Positions 19,142 through 26,530 of a DNA stretch of 64,000 bases are shown here, piece after piece (the first letter of the stretch is position 1; every line of letters begins with the position of its first letter). Made by a program: the position numbers and the translations under genes. This DNA is from VRUE01 sp036403515 (GTDB lineage Bacteria > Actinomycetota > Thermoleophilia > Solirubrobacterales > 70-9): contig DASWQV010000016.1 of assembly GCA_036403515.1 (NCBI GenBank), positions 22,919 to 86,918 of the forward strand, read 5' to 3'. Under the pieces are notes generated by a model. That model did no database searches. It was not told where the DNA came from and saw only the letters and a program-made list of their open reading frames with translations.

Positions 19142-20124
19142 GCGAGGGCAGGCCAGATCTCAGTGTCGTCATCGTCACCCACAACGGGCGCGAGATGGCG
19201 CTGCGCACGCTGCGCTCGGCGCGCGCCTCGCTCGGCGACCTCGAGGCGGAGTGGATCGTCGCCGACAGTGCCTCGACCGACGGCACCCCGGAGGCGATCG
19301 AGCGCGAGTTTGAGGACGTCGAGGTGCTGCACGTGCCGAACCGCGGCTTCGCCGCCGGCAACAACGTCGGCATCGGCTGGGCGCAGGGCCGCTACGTCCT
19401 CCTGCTCAACCCCGACGTCGAGGTGCTCGAGGGCAGCTTCGCCGACCTGGTTACGGCACTCGACTCGCGCCCCGACGTCGGGATTGCCAGCGTCGTTCAG
19501 CGGGGCAGCGACGGCGAGCTGCAGTACTCGATGCGGCGCTTTCCGTCACCGGGCCGGGACCTCGGGGAGTCGCTCTTCGCGGCCCGCTGGCCGTTCTTCA
19601 AGTCGATGCAAGAGCTCGAGACGCGATCCGGCCTCTACCGGCTCGAGACCTCCTCGGACTGGGTGGTCGGCGCCTTTCTGTGCGCCCGCGCCGAAGCAGT
19701 TGCCTCGATCGGGCCGATGGACGAGCGTTTCTTTCTCTACTCGGAGGAGATCGATTGGTGCCTGCGCGCCCACCAGGCCGGATGGGACGTTCGCCACTTG
19801 CCGGTGATGACGGTGACCCACCACGCCGGTCGGCGCGACAGCGGCGACCTGATGGCCCAGCTTGCCTTCTCTCGTTCGCTCTTCGCCCGCAAGCACCATG
19901 GCCTGCTCGGCGCGCTCGGCATCCGGGGAGCGCTGGCGGTCGGTCACCTCCTGCGCATCGGGCTGCGAACGCCGCAGGCGCTGTACAAGGCTGCGGCACG
20001 CGAGCGGCTCGGAGCCGAGGCAAGGGCCCTGCGCGTCCTGCTCGGCCTTGGCAAGCCGCCGTTGCGGGCCGAAGCTGCGGCTCCGGCCAACGCCTCCGCC
20101 ACCGTCCTCGACGAAGCGAGGTAG
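19138..20124 (+). CDS. Glycosyltransferase family 2, rhamnosyltransferase-like
   Basis: 328 residues. The GT-A motifs are LSVVIVTHNGREMALRTLRS, WIVADSASTDGTPEAI, NRGFAAGNNVGIGWAQGRYV and LLLNPDVEV, which together are typical of the WbbL/rhamnosyltransferase group. A later EEIDWCLRAHQAGWDVRHLP segment matches the family's catalytic helix. The ATG at 19138 overlaps the upstream TGA (ATGA). The TAG stop is in the same frame as the following asparagine-synthase gene and only three bases before its apparent ATC start. Confidence 0.87.
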   Translation: MSEGRPDLSVVIVTHNGREMALRTLRSARASLGDLEAEWIVADSASTDGTPEAIEREFEDVEVLHVPNRGFAAGNNVGIGWAQGRYVLLLNPDVEVLEGSFADLVTALDSRPDVGIASVVQRGSDGELQYSMRRFPSPGRDLGESLFAARWPFFKSMQELETRSGLYRLETSSDWVVGAFLCARAEAVASIGPMDERFFLYSEEIDWCLRAHQAGWDVRHLPVMTVTHHAGRRDSGDLMAQLAFSRSLFARKHHGLLGALGIRGALAVGHLLRIGLRTPQALYKAAARERLGAEARALRVLLGLGKPPLRAEAAAPANASATVLDEAR

Positions 20125-20130
20125 GCGATC
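20118..20130 (+). promoter_or_regulatory. Shine-Dalgarno and apparent ATC start codon of the asparagine-synthase-type gene
   Basis: GAGGTAGG at 20118-20125 is a strong ribosome-binding sequence ending three bases before ATC at 20128-20130. The next codon is TGC, followed by GGC ATC GTC GGA, which gives the family's obligatory CGIVG amino terminus. An in-frame TAG at 20122-20124 leaves only GCG and ATC as possible initiators in front of the catalytic cysteine. Confidence 0.7.
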
Positions 20131-22041
20131 TGCGGCATCGTCGGACAGGCGCGTAGCGACAGCAGCCGGGTGGACGGCGAGCTGGTGGCGGCGATGTGCG
20201 CCGGCCTCGAGCACCGCGGGCCCGATTCGCGCGGCATCCACCTCGACGGCCCGGTCGGCCTGGGGATCCAGCGGCTGCGCGTGATCGACCTTGCCACAGG
20301 GGACCAGCCGGTCTACAACGAGGATCGCTCTGTTGCGGTCGTCCTCAACGGCGAGATCTACAACTACCGCGAGCTGCGCCAGCGCCTCAGCGCCAAGGGA
20401 CACCGCTTTGCCAGCGACGGCGACACCGAGGTGATCGCCCACCTCTACGAGGAGGAGGGGCCGGGCTTCGTCAAATCGCTGGCCGGGATGTTCGGCCTGG
20501 CGCTCTGGGACGCGCGGCGGCGGGAGCTCTTCCTCGCCCGCGACCGGATCGGCAAGAAGCCGCTCTTCTACGCCGAGCGGGGCGGCACGATCTCCTTCGC
20601 CTCGGAGCTCTGGGCGCTGCTTGCCGATGAGGAGATCTCGCGCGAGGTGGATCCCGCCGCGCTCGACCGCTTCTTCACCTACACCTACGTGCCGAGCCCG
20701 TTCTGCGCCTTCCGGGCGGTTCGAAAGCTGCCGCCCGCCTCGCTGCTGCGCTGGCGCGCCGGCAAGGCCCGGATCGAGCGCTACTGGGAGGCCGACTTCA
20801 CAGCGAAGATCGAGGTCGGCAGCGAGGCCGAGGCCGGCGAGCTGGTCCGCGACGGCGTCCGCGACGCGGTCCGCCGCCGCATGGTCGCCGACGTGCCGCT
20901 CGGCGCCTTTCTCTCCGGCGGGGTCGACTCGACCGCGGTGGTCGCGGCGATGGCCGAGCTCTCCAGCGAGCCGGTCAAGACCTTCTCGATCGGTTTCGAG
21001 CAAAGCGGCTTCGACGAGTTGCCCTACGCCCGCGACGTCGCCGAGCGCTTCGGTGCCGAGCACCACGAGCTGGTGGTGAGGCCCGATGCGGTCGAGCTGT
21101 TGCCGAAACTGGCCCGCCATTACGGCGAGCCCTTCGCCGACCACTCTGCGATCCCGAGCTTCTATTTGGCCGAGATGACCCGCCGCGAGGTTACGGTCGC
21201 CCTGACCGGCGACGGCGGCGACGAGGTCTTCGGCGGTTACGAGCGCTACGCGCACGGAGCGATCATGCAGCGCCTCGACGGCGTCCCGGTCGGACTGCGC
21301 CGCACGGTCGCCGCGCTGGCCGGCCGGATCCGCCCCAGCGGCGATCTCAACAGCCCCCGCAACCGCCTGCGCCGCGCCGCGGCCCTGCTGCCGCTGGCGC
21401 CGGGGGACCGCTACCTGCGGGCGATGTCGCGCTTCGGCCTCGATCTGCGCGAGAGCGTCTACACGCCGGAGTTCCGCGCCTCGCTCGAGGGATCTGCCGC
21501 GGAGACGATCGCCGAGCCGTGGGCGTCTTCGACCGCGTTGGAGCCGATCGATCGCATGCTCGACGTCGACCAGCAGACCTACCTGCCCGGCGACCTGCTG
21601 ACCAAGGTGGACATCGCAACGATGGCCTACGGGCTGGAGGCGCGCTCGCCACTGCTCGACCAGGAGCTGATCGCCCTCGGCGCCTCCCTGCCCGCTCGCT
21701 TCAAGGTCCGTGGGCGCGAGAAGAAGATCGCCCTGCGGGCGGCCCTGCGCGGGGTTGTGCCCGACCAGCACATCGACCGTGCCAAGCAGGGCTTCCAGGT
21801 GCCGATGGCGGAGTGGTTCCGCACCGACCTGCGCGATCTGGCGCGGGAGACCCTGCTAGGCAGCGCCGCGGAAGGCCGCGGCTACCTGCGCCAGGACGTC
21901 GTCGCCGGCCTGCTGGCGCGCCACCTCGCTCGCGAGGAGGACAACTCCTCGCTGCTATGGAGCATGCTCAGCTTTGAGCTTTGGCACGAGCAGGTGGTCG
22001 AGGGGCGATCGAGCCCACGGAGGGCGCATGCCCTCGCTTGA
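20128..22041 (+). CDS. asnB: Asparagine synthase (glutamine-hydrolysing)-type amidotransferase, apparent ATC start
   Basis: 637 residues from ATC20128. The N-terminal class II glutamine amidotransferase domain (about 1-200) begins CGIVGQARSD with the catalytic Cys2, followed by HRGPDSRGIH near residue 29 and VLNGEIYNYRELR. The C-terminal synthetase domain has the PP-loop SGGVDSTAVVAA near residue 263 and TGDGGDEVFGGYERY. The nearest standard initiator (GTG 20170) would delete the catalytic cysteine and the first strand. In polysaccharide clusters such enzymes often amidate sugar carboxylates or related groups rather than making free asparagine; which applies here is not visible. It overlaps the downstream GT4 gene by 14 bases. 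Confidence 0.88.
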   Translation: MCGIVGQARSDSSRVDGELVAAMCAGLEHRGPDSRGIHLDGPVGLGIQRLRVIDLATGDQPVYNEDRSVAVVLNGEIYNYRELRQRLSAKGHRFASDGDTEVIAHLYEEEGPGFVKSLAGMFGLALWDARRRELFLARDRIGKKPLFYAERGGTISFASELWALLADEEISREVDPAALDRFFTYTYVPSPFCAFRAVRKLPPASLLRWRAGKARIERYWEADFTAKIEVGSEAEAGELVRDGVRDAVRRRMVADVPLGAFLSGGVDSTAVVAAMAELSSEPVKTFSIGFEQSGFDELPYARDVAERFGAEHHELVVRPDAVELLPKLARHYGEPFADHSAIPSFYLAEMTRREVTVALTGDGGDEVFGGYERYAHGAIMQRLDGVPVGLRRTVAALAGRIRPSGDLNSPRNRLRRAAALLPLAPGDRYLRAMSRFGLDLRESVYTPEFRASLEGSAAETIAEPWASSTALEPIDRMLDVDQQTYLPGDLLTKVDIATMAYGLEARSPLLDQELIALGASLPARFKVRGREKKIALRAALRGVVPDQHIDRAKQGFQVPMAEWFRTDLRDLARETLLGSAAEGRGYLRQDVVAGLLARHLAREEDNSSLLWSMLSFELWHEQVVEGRSSPRRAHALA

Positions 22042-23278
22042 GCGGGGACTCCGCATCCTGATCCTCGTTCCGGGGAAGCTCGGCGAGCGGCTCAGCGGTC
22101 CTGAGATCCGCGCCGTGCGCTTGGGCCAGGCGCTCTCGGCGGAGCACCGGGTCACCCTGATGGCGCCGGGCGGGGACAGGCGGCAGCACGAAGGCCTTGC
22201 GGTCGTGCCCTTTTCGCGGCGGCGATTGCTGCGCGAGGCGCGCCGCCACGACGCCCTGATGGCCTCGACCGTGCCGCCCTTCGCGCTGGCGCTAAAGCGC
22301 AGCCTGCGTATCATCGCGATCTCCGACCAGTACGACCCGGTCGAGCTCGAGCTTGGCACCCTCGGCAAGGGAGCTGATCGGGCCCGCCTGACCGCTCGGG
22401 CCGCGCGCCAGCTGCAACTGCGCAGCGCCGACCTCGTTCTGTGTGCCGGCCGCCGCCAGCGCCAGCTGCTCGAGGCTGAGATCGAGACCTTCGAGAGCGC
22501 CGCGCGGCCGCCGCTGTGCAACGTGCCCTTCGGCATTGACGGTGAGCTGCCGTCCGGCGAGGGCCATCCCCTGCGCGATCACTTCCCCCAGATCGAACCG
22601 GACGACGAGGTCGTGCTCTGGTGGGGCAGCCTCTGGCGCTGGCTCGACGCCGAGACGGCGATCCGCGCCGTTGCCCTCCTCGCCGCCTCCCGTCCGGAGA
22701 TCAAGTTGGTCTTCACCGCCGGCCGGGCACCCAACGGCGACGCCGAGCGCCACTCCGTGCTCGCCGAGGCGAAGGGCCTGGCCGCCGAGCTCGGGGTTCT
22801 GGACGGCTCGGTCCTCTTCCTCGAGGAGTGGGTGCCGTTTGCGCGGCGCGGTGACTACCTCAGGGACGCCGACGTCGGCCTGACCCTCCACCGCGACGCG
22901 GAGGAGGCCTCGCTGGCAGCCCGCGCCCGGTACATGGACTATCTCTCGGGCGGATTGCCCTGCGTGCTCGGCCGCGGCGACGAGACCGCCGAGCGCTTCG
23001 AGGAAGCCGGCTTCGCGACGCTGGTCGAGGCTGGCTCGACCGCGGCGACCGCCGCCGCGATCGTTGCGCTGCTGGATCATCCAGCGCGGGAGAGGGCCGC
23101 GGCGGCCGGCCGCCAGCTGGTCGATGAGTTCCGCTGGCAGCGGCTGGCGGCGCCGCTGCTGGTCGCGCTGCGTGAGATCGAGCCGCAGCCGAGCGCCTCG
23201 GCCGGGTCGCGCCAGCTCAGCCGCACGACCTCGTACTACGCCCGGCGCCTGGTCGACCGGGTATTGCCTTCGCACTGA
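22028..23278 (+). CDS. Glycosyltransferase, family 4-like
   Basis: 416 residues from the ATG at 22028, inside the 3' end of the asparagine-synthase gene. GT-B features are the N-terminal LVPGKLGERLSGPEIRAVRL, a central VVLWWGSLWRWLDAETAIRA that opens the donor domain, then EWVPFARRGDYLRDADVGLTLHRDAEEASLAARARYMDYL and a C-terminal RQLVDEFRWQRLA. The usual EX7E motif is not obvious. It is the last plus-strand gene before the beta-helix paralogues. Donor and acceptor are unknown. Confidence 0.78.
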   Translation: MPSLERGLRILILVPGKLGERLSGPEIRAVRLGQALSAEHRVTLMAPGGDRRQHEGLAVVPFSRRRLLREARRHDALMASTVPPFALALKRSLRIIAISDQYDPVELELGTLGKGADRARLTARAARQLQLRSADLVLCAGRRQRQLLEAEIETFESAARPPLCNVPFGIDGELPSGEGHPLRDHFPQIEPDDEVVLWWGSLWRWLDAETAIRAVALLAASRPEIKLVFTAGRAPNGDAERHSVLAEAKGLAAELGVLDGSVLFLEEWVPFARRGDYLRDADVGLTLHRDAEEASLAARARYMDYLSGGLPCVLGRGDETAERFEEAGFATLVEAGSTAATAAAIVALLDHPARERAAAAGRQLVDEFRWQRLAAPLLVALREIEPQPSASAGSRQLSRTTSYYARRLVDRVLPSH

Positions 23279-23295
23279 GCCGAGAAGCGGCTCAG
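23275..23295. terminator. Bidirectional hairpin between convergent stops
   Basis: CTGAGCCG (23275-23282), loop AGAAG, CGGCTCAG (23288-23295): a perfect 8-base stem spanning both stop codons of the convergent GT4 and beta-helix genes. There is no T-run. The identical stem sequence recurs at 30678-30696. Confidence 0.6.
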
Positions 23296-24467
23296 CGAGC
23301 CACATAGCCGGCGGCGAACGGCAGGCCCAGCGGGGCGTAGGTGGTTGCGCTCGACCAGCGTGGCGACCAGCGGCGCAGCGAGTGCGCCCCCGCGGCAGAG
23401 GAATCGCTGGAGACGTTGTAGTCGTAGGTTCCCCAGCCGGCGGCGCGGCCCTCGGTCGAGACGTCGCCGCCGTCCCGAGTGTCGGCGAAGACGTTGTTCA
23501 CGATCCGGTAGCCGCTCCCCGGTGGACTGCCCGCCTGATCCCGAAAGAGGCACCCCCAGCGACTTCCCACGATCGTGTTGTGACTGAAGCGGAGGCCGTC
23601 GGACTGGTAGATCTGGCAGGTGTAGCCGCGGCTGTCATGGTCGAAGAGGTTGTTCTCGACGACGACCTTGCGGAAAGCGCCTTCCTGGAAGAGCAGGCTC
23701 TCCTGGGTGCCGGTGTGCCGGGCGACGTTGTTGGTGAAGGCAATGTCCCTGCCGCCGCCGAAGATCTGCCAGAGGTCCTGGTGGTCTTCGTGGTTGCCAA
23801 GGAGGCTGGGGCCCAAAAAGGTGTTGTGGTCGACGACCCAGTGCACGGGTGTTGCCGACTGCAGGTAGTCGGATGCCGTGCTCTGAATCGTGTTGTCGCG
23901 AATCAGCACGTGGCGGACGTCGCCGACTCCCTCGATCCCGTAGCCGTATCCCGTTTCCTGCTCGCCGCTGTAGTCGATGTCATGGATGTTGTTGCCCTCG
24001 ATCAGCACCCTGTCGATCTGCTTGCCGATCCGGTAGTCACCGAACATGTAGATGCCGCTGGGGCCAGTGATGTCGTTGTCGATGAACTGGATGTCGGCGG
24101 CGGACGGGGAGATGCTGACCCCGCCCGTGAGGTCGAGGGCGACGAAGCGCAGCCCCGCCGGGTCGATCAGGTCGATTCCCTTAAGGGTGGCCCGCGCGCC
24201 GGGGGTCGAACGAACCGTTACCGGGTGGGCATTTTTCACCCCGGTCGCTTCGATCGCGTCGTAGGCGCCGCTTCGCAAGCAGAGCGTCGTGCCGCCCGCA
24301 GCGACCGAGATCGCGCGAGAGAGGTTCGCTCCACTGCCGAGCGTCTTGGTGCAGCGGATGCGCGAGCCCGGTTTGGCGTTGGCAGGGGAAAAATTCGGTA
24401 GCGAGGGCGAGATCTGCAATCCAGCTGCCGCCAGGAGCAGGATCACGGGAAGCCACCAGACGCGCAC
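23292..24467 (-). CDS. Secreted right-handed parallel beta-helix protein, short paralogue
   Basis: 391 residues. An N-terminal signal-like segment (WWLPVILLLAAAGLQI) leads directly into a beta-helix with regularly spaced hydrophobic strands and Asn/Asp turns: ADIQFIDNDITG, DRVLIEGNNIHDI, RHVLIRDNTIQS, WVVDHNTFLGP, IAFTNNVARHT, VVVENNLFDHDS. This is the pectate-lyase-like/PbH1 architecture. It is the shortest of three tandem paralogues (with 24509-26479 and 26531-28804), sharing ESLLFQEGAFR, DSRGYTCQIYQS and the C-terminal PLGLPFAAGY, and it lacks their N-terminal modules. It may bind or modify the exported polysaccharide; no catalytic residues can be assigned. Confidence 0.82.
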   Translation of the reverse strand: MRVWWLPVILLLAAAGLQISPSLPNFSPANAKPGSRIRCTKTLGSGANLSRAISVAAGGTTLCLRSGAYDAIEATGVKNAHPVTVRSTPGARATLKGIDLIDPAGLRFVALDLTGGVSISPSAADIQFIDNDITGPSGIYMFGDYRIGKQIDRVLIEGNNIHDIDYSGEQETGYGYGIEGVGDVRHVLIRDNTIQSTASDYLQSATPVHWVVDHNTFLGPSLLGNHEDHQDLWQIFGGGRDIAFTNNVARHTGTQESLLFQEGAFRKVVVENNLFDHDSRGYTCQIYQSDGLRFSHNTIVGSRWGCLFRDQAGSPPGSGYRIVNNVFADTRDGGDVSTEGRAAGWGTYDYNVSSDSSAAGAHSLRRWSPRWSSATTYAPLGLPFAAGYVAR

Positions 24468-24508
24468 GGCGCCATTGTGGCACGGGTGAGCGGCGCGGCT
24501 GTGGCCGC

Positions 24509-26479
24509 CTAAGGGCGAAATCCAGCTGCAAACGGCAGCCCAAGCGGGCTGTAGTTAGTTGTGTCCGACCAGGAAGGAGACCAATTTCGTACTGAGTGCA
24601 GACCTTCGGCTGAACCGTCGGTGGAAACGTTGTAGTCGTAGGTGCCCCAATCTCCGGCGCGGCCCTCTTCGGAAACGTCGACGCTGGCCTCGGTTTCGGC
24701 AAAGACGTTGTGGTCCACTTCATAGCCGCTGCCCGGGGGACTGCTCGCGAGGTCGCGGAAGAGACACCCCCAGTGGCTGCCGATGATCGTGTTGTCGCGG
24801 AAGGTCAGGCCATTGGATTGGTAGATCTGGCAGGTGTAGCCGCGGGAGTCGTGATCGAAGAGGTTGTTCTCGATGTCGACGTTCCTGAAAGCGCCCTCCT
24901 GGAAGAGCAGGCTCTCCTGCGTTTCTGTGTTTCGAGCGACGTTGTTGGTGAAGGCGATGTCTTCGCCGCCGCCGAAGATCTGCCAGAGGTCCTGGTGGTC
25001 TTCGTGGTCGCCGAGCAGGCTGGGCCCGAGAAAGGTGTTGTGGTCGACGACCCAGTCCACAGGGCTCGCCGCCTGGATGTAGTCGGAAGCAGGGCTCTTG
25101 ATCGTGTTATTGGTGAGAATGAAGCGCGAGACGCCGTTGGACCCAGTGATCCCGTATCCGTTCGCCGTTCCCTGGTCACCGGTGTAATCGAGGTCGTGCA
25201 GATAGTTGCCGTCGATCCGAACGTCGGTTACTTCGGTGTGGTTGCTCTGCTGCTGGCCATTGGCGTGGATGCCGAAGGGCCCGACGAATTCGTTGTCAAT
25301 GAACTCGAGCCTGCTGGCGGGTCCCAGCACCTCTATCCCTCCCGTGAACTTCAGGTCCTGGAAGCGCAGGTTGGTCGCCTGGTTCAGCAGCGAGTAGCCG
25401 AGGCTGGGGGCGGCGCCGGCGGCCGGCCTGATCGTCACCGTGCTCGCCTTGCTGGCGTCGGTGACGTTGACGTTGTAAATGCCCGTGCTGAGGCAGATCA
25501 CGGCTCCGCCAGCGGCATCCGAGACCGCGTCGGAGGCGCTTGCCCCCGGCGGCAGGGTCGTCGTGCACTCAACCGGCGCTTCCGGTTCCGTCACCGTCCA
25601 CATGCGCGTAGCCGGGGAAGCATCGGTGTTACCGGCGGCGTCTGTTGCGATGACCGAAAAAACATGCGGGCCGAGGCTCAGCGAGCTGTATGACGTCGGC
25701 GAACCGCAACTGCTCGAAGCGGCCGAGTCGAGCGAGCACTGAAAGGTCGAGCCACTCTCGCTGGAGCTGAAGCCAAAGCTGGCGTCGGTTGAGGTTGTAC
25801 TGCTCGGCGGCGAGGAGCTGATCGAGGTATTTGGCGGCGTCGTGTCAGGGGTCGCTTCCACCGTCCACATGCGCGTAGCCGGGGAAGCGTCGGTGTTACC
25901 GGCGGCGTCTGTGCCCCGGACCGAGAAGCTGTGCGGGCCGAGGCCAAGTGAGCCGTAGGCCTTGGGCGAGGAACAGGAGCTCCAGGCCGCGCTATCGAGC
26001 GCGCATTGGAAGGTTGATCCTGCCTCGTTCGACGAAAAGCCAAAGCTGGCTTTGGTGGAGCCGGAGATTCCGGATGGCCCCGAATCGATCGCGGTATTCG
26101 GCGGCGTCGTGTCGGCTGGGGATTGTGGTTGCGTCGCCGGGGGCGCGGCTGGGACCGGTGATTGCAGCGATCTCGCGGCCGGGGGAGTGGGCGGTCCAAT
26201 CGGGGTGCTGGCAGGATCGCGGGGATCCGAATCGGCGATTGACTCGGCGCCATCGCCAAAACCGTCGCCGTCGCTATCGAAGCCGCGCGGGTTCGTCTTC
26301 GTGCGGTGCATCTCGGTCCAGTTGGTCAGCCCGTCCTTGTCGCTGTCGGCGCCGGGCAGAAGCCTGGGACGCTCGACCACACGGGCGGCTCTAACACCAA
26401 ACTTGCTCTGCGACGACGCCGTGGTCGGAAGGGTCATCGCCGCGCAGAGAACGAGCAGCAGAGGCAGCGAGGCGCGCAC
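24509..26479 (-). CDS. Secreted beta-helix protein with calcium-type repeats and two Ig-like modules
   Basis: 656 residues. Signal peptide 1-23 (MRASLPLLLVLCAAMTLPTT). Thrombospondin-3-like acidic repeats lie at about 44-90 (DSDKDGLTNWTEMHRTKTNP, DSDGDGFGDGAE). Two Ig-like modules at about 125-300 share FGFSSxExGSTFQC and LGPHxFSVxxTDAAGNTDASP. The beta-helix from about 300 on is very close to that of the neighbouring paralogues. It lies 41 bases from the next gene in the tandem, all on the minus strand. It is probably surface-anchored or released; no LPxTG motif or C-terminal membrane helix is visible. Confidence 0.83.
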   Translation of the reverse strand: MRASLPLLLVLCAAMTLPTTASSQSKFGVRAARVVERPRLLPGADSDKDGLTNWTEMHRTKTNPRGFDSDGDGFGDGAESIADSDPRDPASTPIGPPTPPAARSLQSPVPAAPPATQPQSPADTTPPNTAIDSGPSGISGSTKASFGFSSNEAGSTFQCALDSAAWSSCSSPKAYGSLGLGPHSFSVRGTDAAGNTDASPATRMWTVEATPDTTPPNTSISSSPPSSTTSTDASFGFSSSESGSTFQCSLDSAASSSCGSPTSYSSLSLGPHVFSVIATDAAGNTDASPATRMWTVTEPEAPVECTTTLPPGASASDAVSDAAGGAVICLSTGIYNVNVTDASKASTVTIRPAAGAAPSLGYSLLNQATNLRFQDLKFTGGIEVLGPASRLEFIDNEFVGPFGIHANGQQQSNHTEVTDVRIDGNYLHDLDYTGDQGTANGYGITGSNGVSRFILTNNTIKSPASDYIQAASPVDWVVDHNTFLGPSLLGDHEDHQDLWQIFGGGEDIAFTNNVARNTETQESLLFQEGAFRNVDIENNLFDHDSRGYTCQIYQSNGLTFRDNTIIGSHWGCLFRDLASSPPGSGYEVDHNVFAETEASVDVSEEGRAGDWGTYDYNVSTDGSAEGLHSVRNWSPSWSDTTNYSPLGLPFAAGFRP

Positions 26480-26530
26480 GTGGCGATTGTTGCAGGTGGC
26501 CGCGGGGCGGGGGCGGGCCTCAGGCGCGTC

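Noticed and set aside
19546..21771. 741-codon minus-strand open frame across the GT2 and asparagine-synthase genes
   Set aside because: The plus strand has unmistakable GT2 and asparagine-synthase motifs in the same interval; the minus translation has no recognisable domain.
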